The notes beneath the pieces were generated by a model that saw only the letters and a list, made by a program, of their open reading frames with translations, had not been told where the DNA came from and searched no databases. Positions 35,645-52,500 of a DNA stretch of 64,000 nt are shown here, one piece after another (position 1 is the stretch's first letter; every line of letters begins with the position of its first letter). Source of the DNA: Rotaria socialis (lineage: Eukaryota > Rotifera > Eurotatoria > Philodinida > Philodinidae); the NCBI GenBank assembly GCA_905331475.1, contig CAJNYU010000945.1, positions 1-64,000 of the forward strand. The letters are read 5' to 3'. The translations under genes and the position numbers were made by a program.

Positions 35645-36769
35645 CCAAGAATAATAAATAAGAGAGTAGAGCTCGAAAAATATGCATCTTGCAATAGATC
35701 TATCTAATGCAAGATCAACGTATTCGAACAAAAGCGAAGTCATAATGACGAAAGAAATGAATATATTATACATCTATTTCATTGCTGTTTTTTTTTTATT
35801 GAGAATATTGTTTTGGATTATTGACTATTATGAAGACAAAAGGACAGTCATGGATCAGAACGTGAATCTATCTATTCTATATTTCCCGATAATGGTATCG
35901 ATGCCAGTATCCAACTAGACTGTAAATTGTTTGATCTATACTATATGCTTCATAAGAGAGATATTTCAATGTATTCAAAAATTAATTTATAAGAGTATTA
36001 CTTCAGTCAATCTTCAATCGGAACTGTACGACTCTAGTTTGACAATAGTCTCAATCTAAACCTTTTTTGAACTGACTAAGAAATAATCTTATTCGAACGA
36101 GGAATTCGTGCAGTGTAGATCCATATGAAAAAATCTCTAAACTTACTTAGTACAAGGTAAGCCTGGGATAAATGAACACAATTTTGTGCCAACACTTCCA
36201 GGTATATTAATAGAACTTTTACTACTGAATTTTTTTGTAAACAACTTGACGATAAAGCTTGTTATTATCGATTCAAACCAGTAGTTTTCAAATCTCAATG
36301 TTGAATCGATTGATCTAAAGGGTGTGATGACTTTTGTGTTACTATTAATGAATCAGTCCAATGCTAAAATGGTATGTTACAAATGGTTGTCGTTTATGAT
36401 TGCATTTTGATGAGGTTTTCAATAAATTGAAATAAAAATTCTACGCATAAACGAATCATGACCATGTCAAGTATTCTGAAGAGCTACTCATACTAAGAAG
36501 ATTTTAATAGAAAAACTCTAGACATGATAATAGCTTGTTTGCCATAGTAAGAAAGATATCGCACAATATTACTTTTGCGTATGACACAATTAGCTGCCAT
36601 TAATGAGTTTTTAATAGCTTTTCAATATGATACACATAACCGATGAAATCGATTTACAGTAGCAAAATATCGATTACATTAAATATCCATTAAATTGCAA
36701 ACTTTTTGCGAACGTGAAAATCTGAAAAAAGAACATCTTTGTATCGTATATTTTATGTTTGCGAAGGAT
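35645..36769. other. Intergenic, no gene recognised
   Basis: AT-rich. A 78-codon frame at 35682-35918 shows only a short hydrophobic stretch and is not supported further. Confidence 0.35.
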
Positions 36770-36771
36770 AT

Positions 36772-37018
36772 CCCAGGTCATGGAAGCACGGCGGGAAACA
36801 GCCGGAAAGCACGGGAAAGCGCCGGAAAGTGGAAGCAATATTCCGGCCGGAAATTACCGATTTTTTTCCTGCGGATCCCGGTTAACTTTCAGCCGGAATG
36901 CACAGGAAAAAGTCCGGTAACTTCCAACCGGAATATTGCTTCCACTTTCGAGCGCTTTCTCGTGCTTTCCGGCCGGTTCCTACGGTATCCGTCCTCCGGA
37001 ATCATTGACTTGGGGATC
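36772..37018. mobile_element. GC-rich foldback element (~245 bp)
   Basis: Two inverted arms face each other. The left arm carries 'ccggaaagcacgggaaagcg' and 'gtggaagcaatattccgg'; the right arm carries the reverse complements of both with a few mismatches. The outer ends 'cccaggtcat' and 'atgacttggg'-type sequence also pair, loosely. The core is extremely rich in CCGG in an AT-rich setting. A 111-codon frame (36695-37030) crosses it and is a by-product. The block at 1105-1330 looks like a decayed relative. Confidence 0.7.
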
Positions 37019-37235
37019 GTTTACAAATAGCATGATTGAAAAAAAAAGAAGTATCTGTAATTGAAATTAAAAAAATACATCAACAAGCAAAAAACATAAA
37101 ATATATATCTGATGCTACAATAATAAATAGTACTACAACATTTCAAATTATTTTCATAAAAAAATACTTATAGCGGTATACATGAATAAAACAATAAACT
37201 CGGTAATATAAAAAATAGATTCATAAATATACAAT

Positions 37236-39618
37236 TTATTTTTTCCTTTTTTTAGCTATTAATTTTTTTCGTTTTTGTATTGTTGAATAACGTTTAGCAA
37301 GAATTAGTTTTCCCTGTGTTGTTAACCATTTTTTAGCTTTTATTGGTTCATTTGGTTTAAATAAGATTTGTTTACTACCATCAGAGTCGCCTGCTTGAAC
37401 TGCATTACATAATTTATTAGCCCATGGATATGAAAGACAATGATAAACAACTAAATGATTTAATAGACCCGTATTTTCATTTGTTTGAGTTTCATCACAT
37501 AATCTTATATCATGATATTTATTGAGACCAAATGCTCCTAATTTTGTTAACGGACAACTACCACGATAAGATTTTGGTAAAATATTCACAAGTGATTCTC
37601 TCGATTGGGAAAAAAGATCATAGTTATGTTCACAACCATGATACATTATATGACGCACAAGACGCACTAAGAAAAATAAATAGATGATATTTTGCTTGAG
37701 ATAGAATTTTTTCTTTTAAAACATACATGAAGCTTTTGAACTTAGACAATGGAAAACACGTAAATGTGTAAATAAATAAATTGATGATATATTGTTACGT
37801 GTGCATGGTACATGTCGTAATGGATGCTTATTCAAATCTATGCCATACAATTTATTTGCTAACGGACATAGGCTCACTTGAAAATGATTTACAATTGGTC
37901 TCTGTATTTTAATGAAAATTTTTAATATTAAAACTTAAAAGGAAATTTTCAAAAAAAAATGAATTTTACCGTTGATGAATTATCTTTTTTCCGACGTCCA
38001 CTTAAATAGACAACAATGGAACAGAAATATTTTTTACATTTAGAAAACAAATAGCGCAAAAATTTACTTTATATTAATTGATCGATGTTCATTACCGAAA
38101 TCTGGATCAGAACCAAGATTATCATTGTCACCCTCATCTTCTTCAACAATATCTTCATCTAAATTTTAGAAGAAAAAACGAGAAAATCGATATTTGCGTT
38201 GTAGTTTTTAAATTATTTGTATTTACCTGAATGAATAGATTCATCAGGAACATCTTTGTTGCTTGATATAGTCAAACCTTTTTTAACCTCCTTGGTTGCA
38301 CTGAAATTTGTACCATTTGGAATGCTAATAAAACATACATGAAATTATCTAACGAAAATTCCAAAGATTTATTCAAAACGGTCATTCAAGTGACTGAAAA
38401 TAGGCCATGATATTTAAATGACTAATCATATTTGTCGATATCTTCCCTAGTTAGTCTTCGCATGATGAAAATCTAAATATTTATGGCTATTGACACAACA
38501 AATTTTCAAGGCGAATTTGGTACTATGAAAAAAAACAGAAATAAAAGCCAATTTATATGTTCACAAGGTCAATATTAATCCTTTCTACATGGATGTGCTC
38601 GCTTTATTAACATATACGTACTGATTTCCAATCTATTAACAACATACTGGCAAAGATCTTCTTGTTTATTATAATATTTTATCTTTTATAAGACAACATG
38701 CGTAATAGCTCTAGTAAGGATGTCATTTTTATTCACTAAAATTTTGAAGAGCATTCAGTTTTCCTGTAAATACCTTATCTAATATGTAAGATAAAATTTA
38801 AAATTCGAATCTCACTCAAAGAAAACGGATTTCTACTAATATTATTCTATCAATCATAGGAAAATATTTACTTGGATATCTCCTGTTTATTATTCGCAGC
38901 ATGATCATGAGTAGTCTGCTGTTGTTGTTCATCATCATCGATTTCTTCATAATCAATAGAAAATTGTGCTAATGGTGATGATTTATTTACTAAAAATCAA
39001 GCAAAAAAAGATATTAAAATTATTTTCGATTATATCAAATACATACTTTCAGGCCTAGGAATTATTTCTTCACTCTTAACTTGCATTAATGAACTAGAAG
39101 TTTCTAAAAGTAAATTAAATCGAATAAAGAAAAAGTAAATTTTTGATTCATTAGAGAAACTCTTTGTTTTTACCATCGCTAATTCCACTTGGTTGATGAT
39201 ATTCGTAGTCATTAATCAGCTGTTCTATTTGATGCATAAATTTCTTAAATTTTAATCTTTTTTCTGATGATTGTAAGATATGCAAACGTAAATCTGCGCA
39301 ATCTTGTGGTCGTACTGTTATTTGTACTGTTTTATCATGAAAATATTTATCATTCATATCATAGTATCTTTTTTCACTATCAAAAAAATTGATTAATTTG
39401 CTTTTTTCGTTTTCAAGCTCATCTATAAACTGTTTATTTAATATCTGCTGTTGTTTTCCATCATTTAATAATAATTGGTATTCCTGTCTGTAATTTGAAT
39501 AATGTTCATTAAGATGTTCTATGCATACAAATAATTTACAATGTGGGCAATAAGTAAAATGTGTTTGATGACACATGGATACTTGACATTTATCATCATC
39601 GGGTGGATCAGGCGTCAT
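37236..39618 (-). CDS. Zinc-binding protein with wide-spaced C2H2 repeats, paralog 1
   Basis: Eight exons (39174-39618, 39047-39103, 38872-38989, 38227-38324, 38068-38158, 37970-38000, 37727-37901, 37236-37666) give 1446 nt, 481 residues. The N-terminus has a B-box-like cluster: C-x4-C, C-x2-C, then C-x2-H-x3-H (CPHCKLFVCIEHLNEH). A coiled, Lys/Gln-rich stretch and an acidic linker (DEDIVEEDEGDND) follow. The C-terminal half holds two copies of a repeat CPL..C..H..H with spacing C-x(18-20)-C-x(12-13)-H-x4-H, then a basic tail ending KKRKK that could be a nuclear signal. No named family is recognised. The first exon is 445 bp, exactly as in the paralog at 42963-45411, and a 31-bp exon is also shared. 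An acceptor (cttcttag) ends 1 nt before the ATG. Confidence 0.8.
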
Positions 39619-42273
39619 TCTAAGAAGAAAAATTCACTTTGATCCAAAACTAAAATGTATTTTTACGTATTAAAGTTTATTAACTGCAGTTTAATTTATT
39701 GTGCTGATGAAATCTACACGAAAACAAAATGTCGGTAAACGTTCACTTTATTTTTCTTGTGGAAAAATAAATAAATAATTGCTCATTGCTATCCTTGCAT
39801 TAAGATATTTCATTGTTGTTCTCTTGAACCATAAAAATGGTCTTTTCTCGATGAATTGCTATACTAATTAGTTTAATCGACACTATTATAATATAGAGAT
39901 GCATTAACGATTAAACTAATTGTTTTCACAAAAGCATAAGAATTCAATAATTTAGATAAGGCTTATTGTCTATGAGTTTTTTCTAATAAATTCACGATTT
40001 TTTTTTGTATAAAACTATATGAATGGCTTTGCATAGAATATCTCATTTCTTGATTAAATATTTGCTTGGTTTTTAGTTTTTCCCTGTTTTTAATTTTAAT
40101 TATTGTGTTATGAAAGGCTTTGCACAACGATTGCTTACTTTCTTTTTTAATATATATTAAAATTTTTATCGCTATTGTTACTACACGCATGTACCAAGTA
40201 AGGGCACTTCCACGTCTGCCAGGCACCATTTAGATTCTGTATAAGAATTACAATGAAAATCGCTGTGAGCTCAAAAAAAAGCAATTTGAGGACTCAAGTT
40301 CATCACCTACTAATGAATCATAATGCAGCATTTCATTCATGATGGCATGTTGCCTTTAGATAGAACTGGCGATCATAAATAAATATTGACAGTTTTAAAC
40401 TAAGCAAATATGTCTCTATCAGGATATTCAAAATTGAAGAAATAGTACCTTAGCACTGAAGGACGCTATAGTAAAACTCATAAAATAGATACATAACATC
40501 AAGAATGGCATGTTCATTTTTCTTGAAGTTGCCGAAACTTCTCAATGTTTATTAGTTCTATCGCAAGGTAACATTTAAGGATAAAATTCTTGATTTTCAT
40601 ATTTTTCGACATGTCGTACTCGCACTCAAAAATAATTCCATAAAACAGAGAAAAATCATTAGTAGTACATCATACAATTGAATTCTTTTAAGTTTATCTT
40701 GGTATCAAATGACTTATCATGTCGAATAGATGCCGATAGTCGCTCATATTTCATTATTACATTTCGTTGTGCTATAGAACATATGTATACACATTTTTTT
40801 TTAAATTTACCTACTAACGGAAAGAAAATATGAAGTACTGTGTACGTCGCTGGTCACTTACTATTAACTAATAAAAGATAATTAAATTTGTCCCACGATA
40901 TAGCAATTCCAGCATATAAATCGAAGATATTTATCTGAAATGTATTTATTAGATAATATTAGACAGAAAAATCTAAGCCGGTACTTCAAGAAGTTCTGCA
41001 GCGTAACATATCGATGAAGGGAATCGTATGAAAGAAGAGTTGAAATGAAAGAAAAAAATAATTCAAGGTAAGTATTCCATGATATAATAAAAGAGGCATG
41101 CGTATAAAAAGTCACACTTTGACTAATGTTTCTCAGCACGTGCTTGGAGAATCATAGTTGATTAGTATTAAAGGCATACAGAGTAAGAAAAAGAAAGATG
41201 CAAATTGAGTATTCATGGATTTAAACTACATGTTCCGATGCTTATTTTATCATGTATGTGGACTAGTGAAAATAAAAGGTTAGTTTTTATTTAGAACTTT
41301 GACAATTAATTTTTTTTTACAAATGTTCCTCGTTAAAATACTTTCATCATACATTATTAAAAAAGTTTTAATTTTCAATTCTTTTTTCATCATATACAAA
41401 GATTTCACGTTCTATAATATCCTATCAGATTCCTAGAGAAAATCAAGGAGTATCCAACCCAGTGATAAATTTAGATGAAACATGCTAATTAGTATGTATT
41501 ACAACGAGAAGAAGTATGAGAATCTCGTTTTATGTGATACTAATCAGCATCAGTGCTTTTTCTTTGTCGTGATCAATTGTATTGTTTTCAATTAGCATTG
41601 ATACGATACGATGAGTAATACTCTTAAAAGTACATTTTTAGTTTGATTCAAAATTCAATGGTGACGATTTTTAGGATTTAAAAGTTCAATGAAAAATATA
41701 CTTCAAGCATTCGAAATGTATGTTCATTTTATTTAACAACATTACAATCCTCTTAAAATCACTTTTCAAATTATTGCAAAAGAAATTGACTCGCAGTGCA
41801 AAAAGATATTAGTTCGATGCTTACGCAATAAAATTGATAATTTCAGCTCACCAAGTTTTATTCTTAATGTCATTGACAAAATAATATTCTATAAAAACAA
41901 ATAAATCATAAGCATATTATTCTATTGAATTTCAAATAAAATTCATATTATTGTCTTATATTCTTGATAGTCTATATTAAACAATGACAATCAGAAACAA
42001 ATGCACACACACATACACACATGCAGTCATTAAACGAATTGACAGTAAACAAAGGAAAGAAACTGCTTGCACACATAAATCCAACGAACAAATGAAAAAC
42101 CAACAGAAAATTTCGATAGTCAAAGGAAGAAAATCTCTTATGTACAACAAAAAAGAAAAGAAAAGAGCAGACAAGATTACTGGTATAAGAAGCCATAAAA
42201 GAAAGAAAAATTCAAAACACAAGCGCAAATTTTTATTCGACATGAAAATATCTATGCTTTTTTTTCATTATGA
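39619..42273. other. Interval between the two zinc-repeat paralogs
   Basis: About 2.6 kb of AT-rich DNA. An 88-codon minus frame at 39963-40229 (start ATG, Lys-rich) and shorter frames at 40882-41139 and 41972-42304 have no recognisable domain. A (CA)-rich patch lies at about 42001-42022. Confidence 0.35.
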
Positions 42274-42517
42274 TCACCAAAGCGGTGGAGGGGGCTGTTC
42301 CTGATGATTGGTATTTGGTTGAACATGTTTTGCTAATTGAGTTGGAGGTCGAAAACGCGTTGCATTCTAATAAAAAGAACAAAAGAATTCTCGAATTAGT
42401 TTGAAATTTATTTTCTATGGTAAGTAACTCTTGTTCTACAGGAGGATCAGAATTTACTTTCTTAATATTTTGAAGTAAAAAAAGAGGACAATTGAAGCAG
42501 TTATCGTAACATCTCAT
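42274..42517 (-). CDS. Possible two-exon small protein (50 residues)
   Basis: Exon 42458-42517 begins with ATG and encodes MRCYDNCFNCPLFLLQNIKK up to donor gtaaat. Exon 42274-42366, after acceptor ttttattag, continues in phase and ends with a Pro-rich QPPPPLW and stop. The three Cys (C-x3-C-x2-C) are noteworthy. The second exon reads convincingly as coding; the first is less sure, and the second could instead belong to an alternative 3' end of the zinc-repeat gene upstream. No family is recognised. Confidence 0.3.
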
Positions 42518-42962
42518 AGTAGAGTATGAAAATTTTTTTTAGACTTTTTCTATGTTTACAAAGATTTGAAGATCTCACGAACATGCAAAACTAGGCAACA
42601 GGTTTTTTTCGAAAACTAAGGGATTATACTTCTTTATCAGTAAAAAATACGGAATAGTTAATGATATTTAAAAATATATCAGAGAAAAAGCACTGTGATT
42701 TAATCAATTGCATCTGACGCAAGACTTGAGTATGCTTAATTTTCAAATAGTATTTGTTTATACATGAAATATTTCAGTAGATAATCATCGTCAAAACAAA
42801 AACCAGTTGGCTTCTAAAGTATATATTATTCTCTATAAGAAAAATATGCTAATTTTAGCGTCTCGAAAGAGTTAGGAAATAGTGAATGATAATGATAGTA
42901 ATATGACTTTTGCCTGTAATCATGCTAATAAAGTCCTTTTCCGTGTTTTATATAATAAATCT
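42518..42962. other. 3' flank of zinc-repeat paralog 2
   Basis: 445 bp of AT-rich sequence with no gene seen. Confidence 0.35.
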
Positions 42963-45411
42963 CTATGATACCTTCTTCTTTTTGGCTTTAAAAATATTTT
43001 CATCTCTTTCAAAGAGTCCAATAGATCTTTCATTATTATTTGCCTGTTCATGACGTAATGCTGATGCAATTCGTTTGGCAGCAATTTTATTTAAATGATG
43101 TACATCACGTAGGTGTCCAGTTAAATAACGTAACTTAACCGTCGATTGACACGGTGTATGTGGTATACGTTCTTGATGAGGTAAAATAGCATCGTAACTA
43201 CTTAGAGGACATGTTACGTATGCTGTTTGGTTTAAAACTTGTTCATCAGGTCGAAATAGTATTCTTTGGCTACTATTTTCATTTTTCATCATAGCTTTCA
43301 CTAGTTTCATGGCGCTTGCACGATTTAATTGATGATATGCAAGAAAGTGATCATATAACGCAAAATCTTGTTGTTCAGCTGCAGGTGAACATAGACGTAT
43401 ACCATGTACGGGTCCAAGGCCAAACACATTATGCTGTGTTAGTGGACATGGTGCACGAAAAAATGATGGAAGAATTGAAACAATCGATGATTGACTTGCT
43501 GAAGAAAATAATGTTGGATGATCGTCGAGATCGCCGGATGATACTAAACGTACAATTTGCATTGAGGCCGCATAATTTAAATAATGATATTGTTTAAGAT
43601 GTTCAAATAGCGATATTTGAGATGTCGATCGACGAATACATGGAATATAACGAACTTGATGATGTGATTCGATACCATAAGTATTTGTTGATAATGGACA
43701 ATAATCACATTTATAGGTTTTTAATTCTCGTACCTGCAATTGAAGACATATTTAATGGTTAAGAAGAGAAATTAATTATTATTACTGTTAAAGAATTATG
43801 AGTTTGATTCGCATCGCTAAAATGATGAATAGAGATAGAATAAAAAGTATCGAGATAAAAATGTAGCTATTTACGTTTCAGAAATTCCATCATCAGCATC
43901 AATTTTTTTCATATCTAGAAATTAAATTAAGATATGAAACTTAAAAATTTGATCATGCTGCTTACTCGACGAAGAAATATTATGATTTACATCGGAAGAA
44001 GTATCTAAATGTATGAAGATGAAATATTTTACTATTGTTATCGTAAAATGAAACTAGTTTTTTCTTTTATTTTACTGTAACTCAAGCAAGAATATATGTA
44101 GAATTTTCAAACAAGGATGTAACAAGGGGAGCAATCTTGGAAATATGATTTCTATAAGCTGCGATTAGAAATAGAGTATTTCGACTTATTACGTTAATAA
44201 TTATATTGTATTGGTTAATTCATTTTAAAATTGACTTACACTTCAAAATATTTGTAACGATGTTTTAAGTATCTTGCCAGCAAAAATCAACATGTTCATT
44301 TAGAAAACTACTAATCCAAAGGTATTGTGAGCTTGTGCCTCCCGAGAAACATCAATCTAACTTAATTAGAGATTTACAAATTCTACGTTAAATCTGAGAA
44401 ATTATTGAACATACTCTCTTGTGGAAATTGATCGCTAGGAAGCGTATGTATTTTTTTAATTTATTTAGAAGATAAATAATTGCAGATAAAAACAATAGCA
44501 TCTGTTCTGTTACTGAAACGTAGCTACACAAAACAGAAATTTTTTTTTGTAATTAGCTCATTTCCAAGAACTCGATGTTTAAAAGAGTTCTTTTTAGATG
44601 CATTCTTCAGAAAATTGTTTTTAACAATTGATAATGTGTTCTCTGAACTGTTCCATGAAACCAATAATATTCTTGGTTTTAATCTATATCATGGATTAGT
44701 ATCTCAAAAAACTTAAGTAGTTTAACGAGTTCTTTTTTGTTATTTACTTTGATCTTGTTTGATATTCGTTACTGGAAAGCGAGATAATTTATTGAACATA
44801 TCAGATGAATCTAAATTTTCAGAAAAAATACAATTAAATCATTTTTTCAAAAATCTCTTAACTATAATCAGATGTAAATAATAGATCTGATGTTGGATCT
44901 GATTATAAAGAAGAAGAAAAAATATAGTGGAAAATAAATTTTCATAGTAAAAGAAAAAAAACAAACCTCCAAATGAAGCAAATAAACTATCTTCATCAAA
45001 TTGTGTATTAATTACATTCATTGTTGAATCACTATCACTGATGAATTGTTCTAGTTTATCCGTTACCGGTAAAAATGAAGTTGCAGCTTGAAATTGACTT
45101 AAACATGAACGATTACCATCTTGAATTGTCCTTGATTGTAAAAATGTATTTATTTGTCGCGTTTGTGTCGTATCAATATCATGAGTTTGATTCAATTTTA
45201 AACGTTGTTCAGATATTCTTGTGTCAAATGTTGACAATTGTGCTTGTTGTCTTCGTGCATCATCTAATAAACGTTGAAAATCAGTTGGAAATTGTTGTTG
45301 ATGCTCAGCTAAATGTTTTATGCATAAAAATAATTGGCAATGACGACAAATAGTAAATTGAAATGCATCACATTGTAGTTGTTGACACAATGATGGCGAT
45401 GATGAAGTCAT
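42963..45411 (-). CDS. Zinc-binding protein with wide-spaced C2H2 repeats, paralog 2
   Basis: Five exons (44967-45411, 43966-44004, 43875-43914, 43786-43816, 42963-43733) give 1326 nt, 441 residues. The N-terminal cluster C-x4-C, C-x2-C, C-x2-H-x3-H (CRHCQLFLCIKHLAEH) matches paralog 1, as do the 445-bp first exon and the 31-bp fourth exon. The C-terminal exon carries three repeats: CPLSTNT.., CPLTQHN.. and CPLSSYD.., each C-x(18-19)-C-x(11-13)-H-x4-H, followed by 'LN...A.(K/R)(L/I)'. A basic end (FKAKKKKVS) could be nuclear-targeting. The acidic linker of paralog 1 is missing. I chose ATG 45411 to match paralog 1; a longer frame upstream starts hydrophobic and lies in the shared promoter. 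It is divergent from BLM. Confidence 0.8.
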
Positions 45412-45692
45412 GAGAAAAAAAAAGAATTTTTTTCTTCCAAGCTCAGCCACAAAAAACGACAAATATAATGAAATGAAATAAATAAACAAAATAGATGCGT
45501 TGATGATGGGATGAATCAAACAAACATGTTAATGACATCTAGTCACTGATAGACAGCGTCATCTAGTTCTAGAGATAACATATTTTGATTGGTTCGACTA
45601 TATACCGAACAAATGTAAAGCCGTTAAGTTAAAATGTGTGTATATTTAGAGAGAAAAGTAGTTCTCTTATTAAACTTGAATTAATTGTTATT
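45412..45692. promoter_or_regulatory. Bidirectional promoter between zinc-repeat gene and BLM
   Basis: Only 281 bp separate the two divergent start codons. The interval holds an inverted CCAAT (ATTGG at 45588-45592) and a TATA-like actatata at 45598-45605 on the BLM side. Both are short motifs that occur by chance in AT-rich DNA; the strength of the call is the head-to-head spacing. Confidence 0.4.
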
Positions 45693-50232
<4,540 letters not shown>

Positions 50233-51043
50233 TTCAAAAATGATTTAGAAAAACAAATGAAATTTATCTTTATTCATTCTTTATTTATTTTCATATAATA
50301 ATCAAATTATTTTTTCTCAGGTAGTTTATTTTTTTTTATAGACAGATTGTAAATCGATGAACAATAATATTGTATCAGATATCAAATATCAAATTTAGAA
50401 CACAACAAAATAAATTTCAGCTTTTTTAATGGCGTGATAATTGAAATGTTTTATATTGTAGATGATTAGAAATCTTTGATTACATGAGACAAGCAAATGA
50501 TGGAGTACTGAAATTATGCGTATATTACGATGGCCTAATTTTAACTTTGAAAAAATGAATGTTTTATTTGATACTAAGGAAATACTGTTTTGATTCCGAA
50601 TGAAATGTCACACAAGAATCAAATAGGTAATTCTGCTGGACACTGGTTCGACCGAAAGCCTATTTTGTTTTTTAGAATAGTTATCAATACCATTTTTCTG
50701 TTAACGCCACGAGATAATATTTCAATATTTATAACCATTTTCTATATTATTTTATTAGTTAAACCGTCTGAAAAATATAATTTGTATCGATAATTTTTTT
50801 GAGAACACAACAAGAATATTAAAGAAATAAAAGACAGTATAAATTTTGATTAATAGCAAAAATATTTTGTTAAAATAGTCTTTCCATTTGATTTAATGCT
50901 CTTTGCTGTTGTGAAATAACCTGTTTGCGTTTCTTTCCATATCAGTATACTATCTTTCTTCGCTGTTGTGCAATACAATCGAGCACGTTGTTAAAGTGAC
51001 TTACAGGGATAAAAGTAAACGCGCTTCATTTTAACATTTATAT
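50233..51043. other. Spacer between BLM and the three-gene cluster
   Basis: About 810 bp, AT-rich. A 67-codon frame at 50590-50793 lacks support. The promoter of the downstream cluster should lie here. Confidence 0.35.
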
Positions 51044-51827
51044 ATGGCTGCAGCATCATCAAATAGTGGAAGATTGTAAGTGAATGGCATTCTCAGTAGA
51101 GTTGCGCTTGATTTTTACTAAATGGTTCGTTTTATTGACGGAAACTTGTAAGAAGAGACTACAAACGAAAGTTTGACGTAATGTATTAGATAAAATATTC
51201 TACTAGTTAAACTTTGAGAATAATTTTTTTAAAGGAATAGTAAAAACACAAATATTGATTATCTTTTTTTATTCTCGTAGTGTTTTTGAGTCTGGGGATT
51301 GGCCTTGTCAACAGTGTCATGAGATAAATTTCAAATCACGCAATGTTTGTCGTCGTTGTTCAACGCCACGTAATCAACCAGCTCAAGTGAATTCGACTGC
51401 TGCTGGTATTGCTCCTCAATCTACATCTAAACCAGGTGACTGGATATGTCAATCTTGTAGCATTCTAAATTTTGCTGCTCGTACTGCATGTTATAAATGT
51501 GGTCTACAAAAACAAGTATCCACAGTTTCGCATTCTTCGCCACCAGTAGTATCGAAACCAGGTGATTGGAAATGTAAATGTTCTGAAATAAATTTCGGCT
51601 CACGTACTGTATGTCGTTCGTGTGGTACAGCAAAACCATCTGCTGACAATACAAAAACTTCAAACGAATGTGTTATTTGCATGGAAAAGCCGATTGATTC
51701 GGTAGTAACGACATGTGGCCATTCAGCTATGTGTCTTGAATGTGGGGCTCAAGTTACTTCGTGTCCAATCTGTCGTAATCCTTTTAATCAACAACAAATA
51801 ATTAAACTCTTTAAAGTTCATGAATAG
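51044..51827 (+). CDS. RanBP2-type zinc fingers plus RING protein (putative E3 ligase)
   Basis: Two exons (51044-51075, 51281-51827) give 579 nt, 192 residues. Three RanBP2-type zinc fingers (GDWPCQQC.., GDWICQSC.., GDWKCKC..) are followed by a C-terminal C3HC4 RING: CVICMEKPIDSVVTTCGHSA, MCLEC and CPICR. RanBP2 fingers bind RNA or ubiquitin, and a RING recruits E2 enzymes, so a ubiquitin ligase is likely; the MDM2 C-terminal half has a similar order. In the third finger the first Cys pair is CxC rather than CxxC, so its zinc site may be altered. The first exon has just ten codons and splices in phase (MAAASSNSGR, then FVFESGDW). It is first of three genes packed within 90-105 bp of each other. 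Confidence 0.88.
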
Positions 51828-51932
51828 GCTTCGAATTCTTTGTTTCTGTTTTAAAATAATTTTTCACTGGATATGATGAAGTTTCATTGATTTTATCTTT
51901 TGTTTTGTTTTATTCTTACAGATTATTTGACA

Positions 51933-52412
51933 ATGAAAATGAAAATTTCTAAAACAAGAAAGAAAACGGAAAAGAGTGTTCCAACAAGTTCACATGGTAT
52001 ATCAAAATGGATAAAAGAGTATCGTGATCGTTTCGCAATTGATATTGATCAACTCGAACAAGCATCTCGTCAATATCTTGCTCAAAACGAAGTCAACTCT
52101 GATGAACAATCTGAAAAAAATAATAATAATGGTTTAAGTGATAACAACGATGATGACAATGGCGGTTGGACAGTTGTTTCACGTTCATTAAAGAAAACTC
52201 GTCAACGCATGATTCCATCAACAGATAAAACCTTGAATCGTTTACGAGCAAAGCTTAAACGATCAAATGAAAAAAAAGAATTAGTCAATTTTTATAAATT
52301 TCAAATGACTGATAAAAAAATTGATCAACTTGATCAATTAAAAATGAAATTTGAATTAGATAAACAACGTATTACACAAATGAGACAACAACGAAAATTT
52401 AAACCTTTCTAG
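51933..52412 (+). CDS. RRP7-like rRNA processing protein, C-terminal domain only
   Basis: Single exon, 159 residues. After a basic start (KMKISKTRKKTEK) come DNGGWTVVSR, a Lys/Arg-rich helix, and the RRP7 signature ELVNFYKFQ...KIDQLDQLKMKFELDKQR followed by MRQQRKFKPF at the very end. RRP7/RRP7A acts in the UTP-C complex and CURI module during 40S pre-rRNA processing in the nucleolus. The N-terminal RRM-like domain of the usual ~280-residue protein is missing, and no exon for it fits in the 104 bp upstream. A strong acceptor (tattcttacag) ends 11 nt before ATG 51933. A longer in-frame start at 51900 lies inside that pyrimidine tract and was rejected. It is the second gene of a closely packed trio. 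Confidence 0.82.
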   Translation: MKMKISKTRKKTEKSVPTSSHGISKWIKEYRDRFAIDIDQLEQASRQYLAQNEVNSDEQSEKNNNNGLSDNNDDDNGGWTVVSRSLKKTRQRMIPSTDKTLNRLRAKLKRSNEKKELVNFYKFQMTDKKIDQLDQLKMKFELDKQRITQMRQQRKFKPF

Positions 52413-52500
52413 AATCTTTGTTTTTCTTCTTGTTGTTATTGTTGTTGTTTGGGTTTTTTCTTCTATTAACATAAAAGAAAAAATTTCATTAGTAAATAAA

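Noticed and set aside
36695-37030. 111-codon plus-strand frame
   Set aside because: It is produced by the CCGG-rich foldback element; composition follows the repeat and no domain is present.
45412-45519. Longer N-terminus for zinc-repeat paralog 2
   Set aside because: The added 36 residues are hydrophobic, have no counterpart in paralog 1, and would occupy the divergent promoter; ATG 45411 gives the 445-bp first exon shared with paralog 1.
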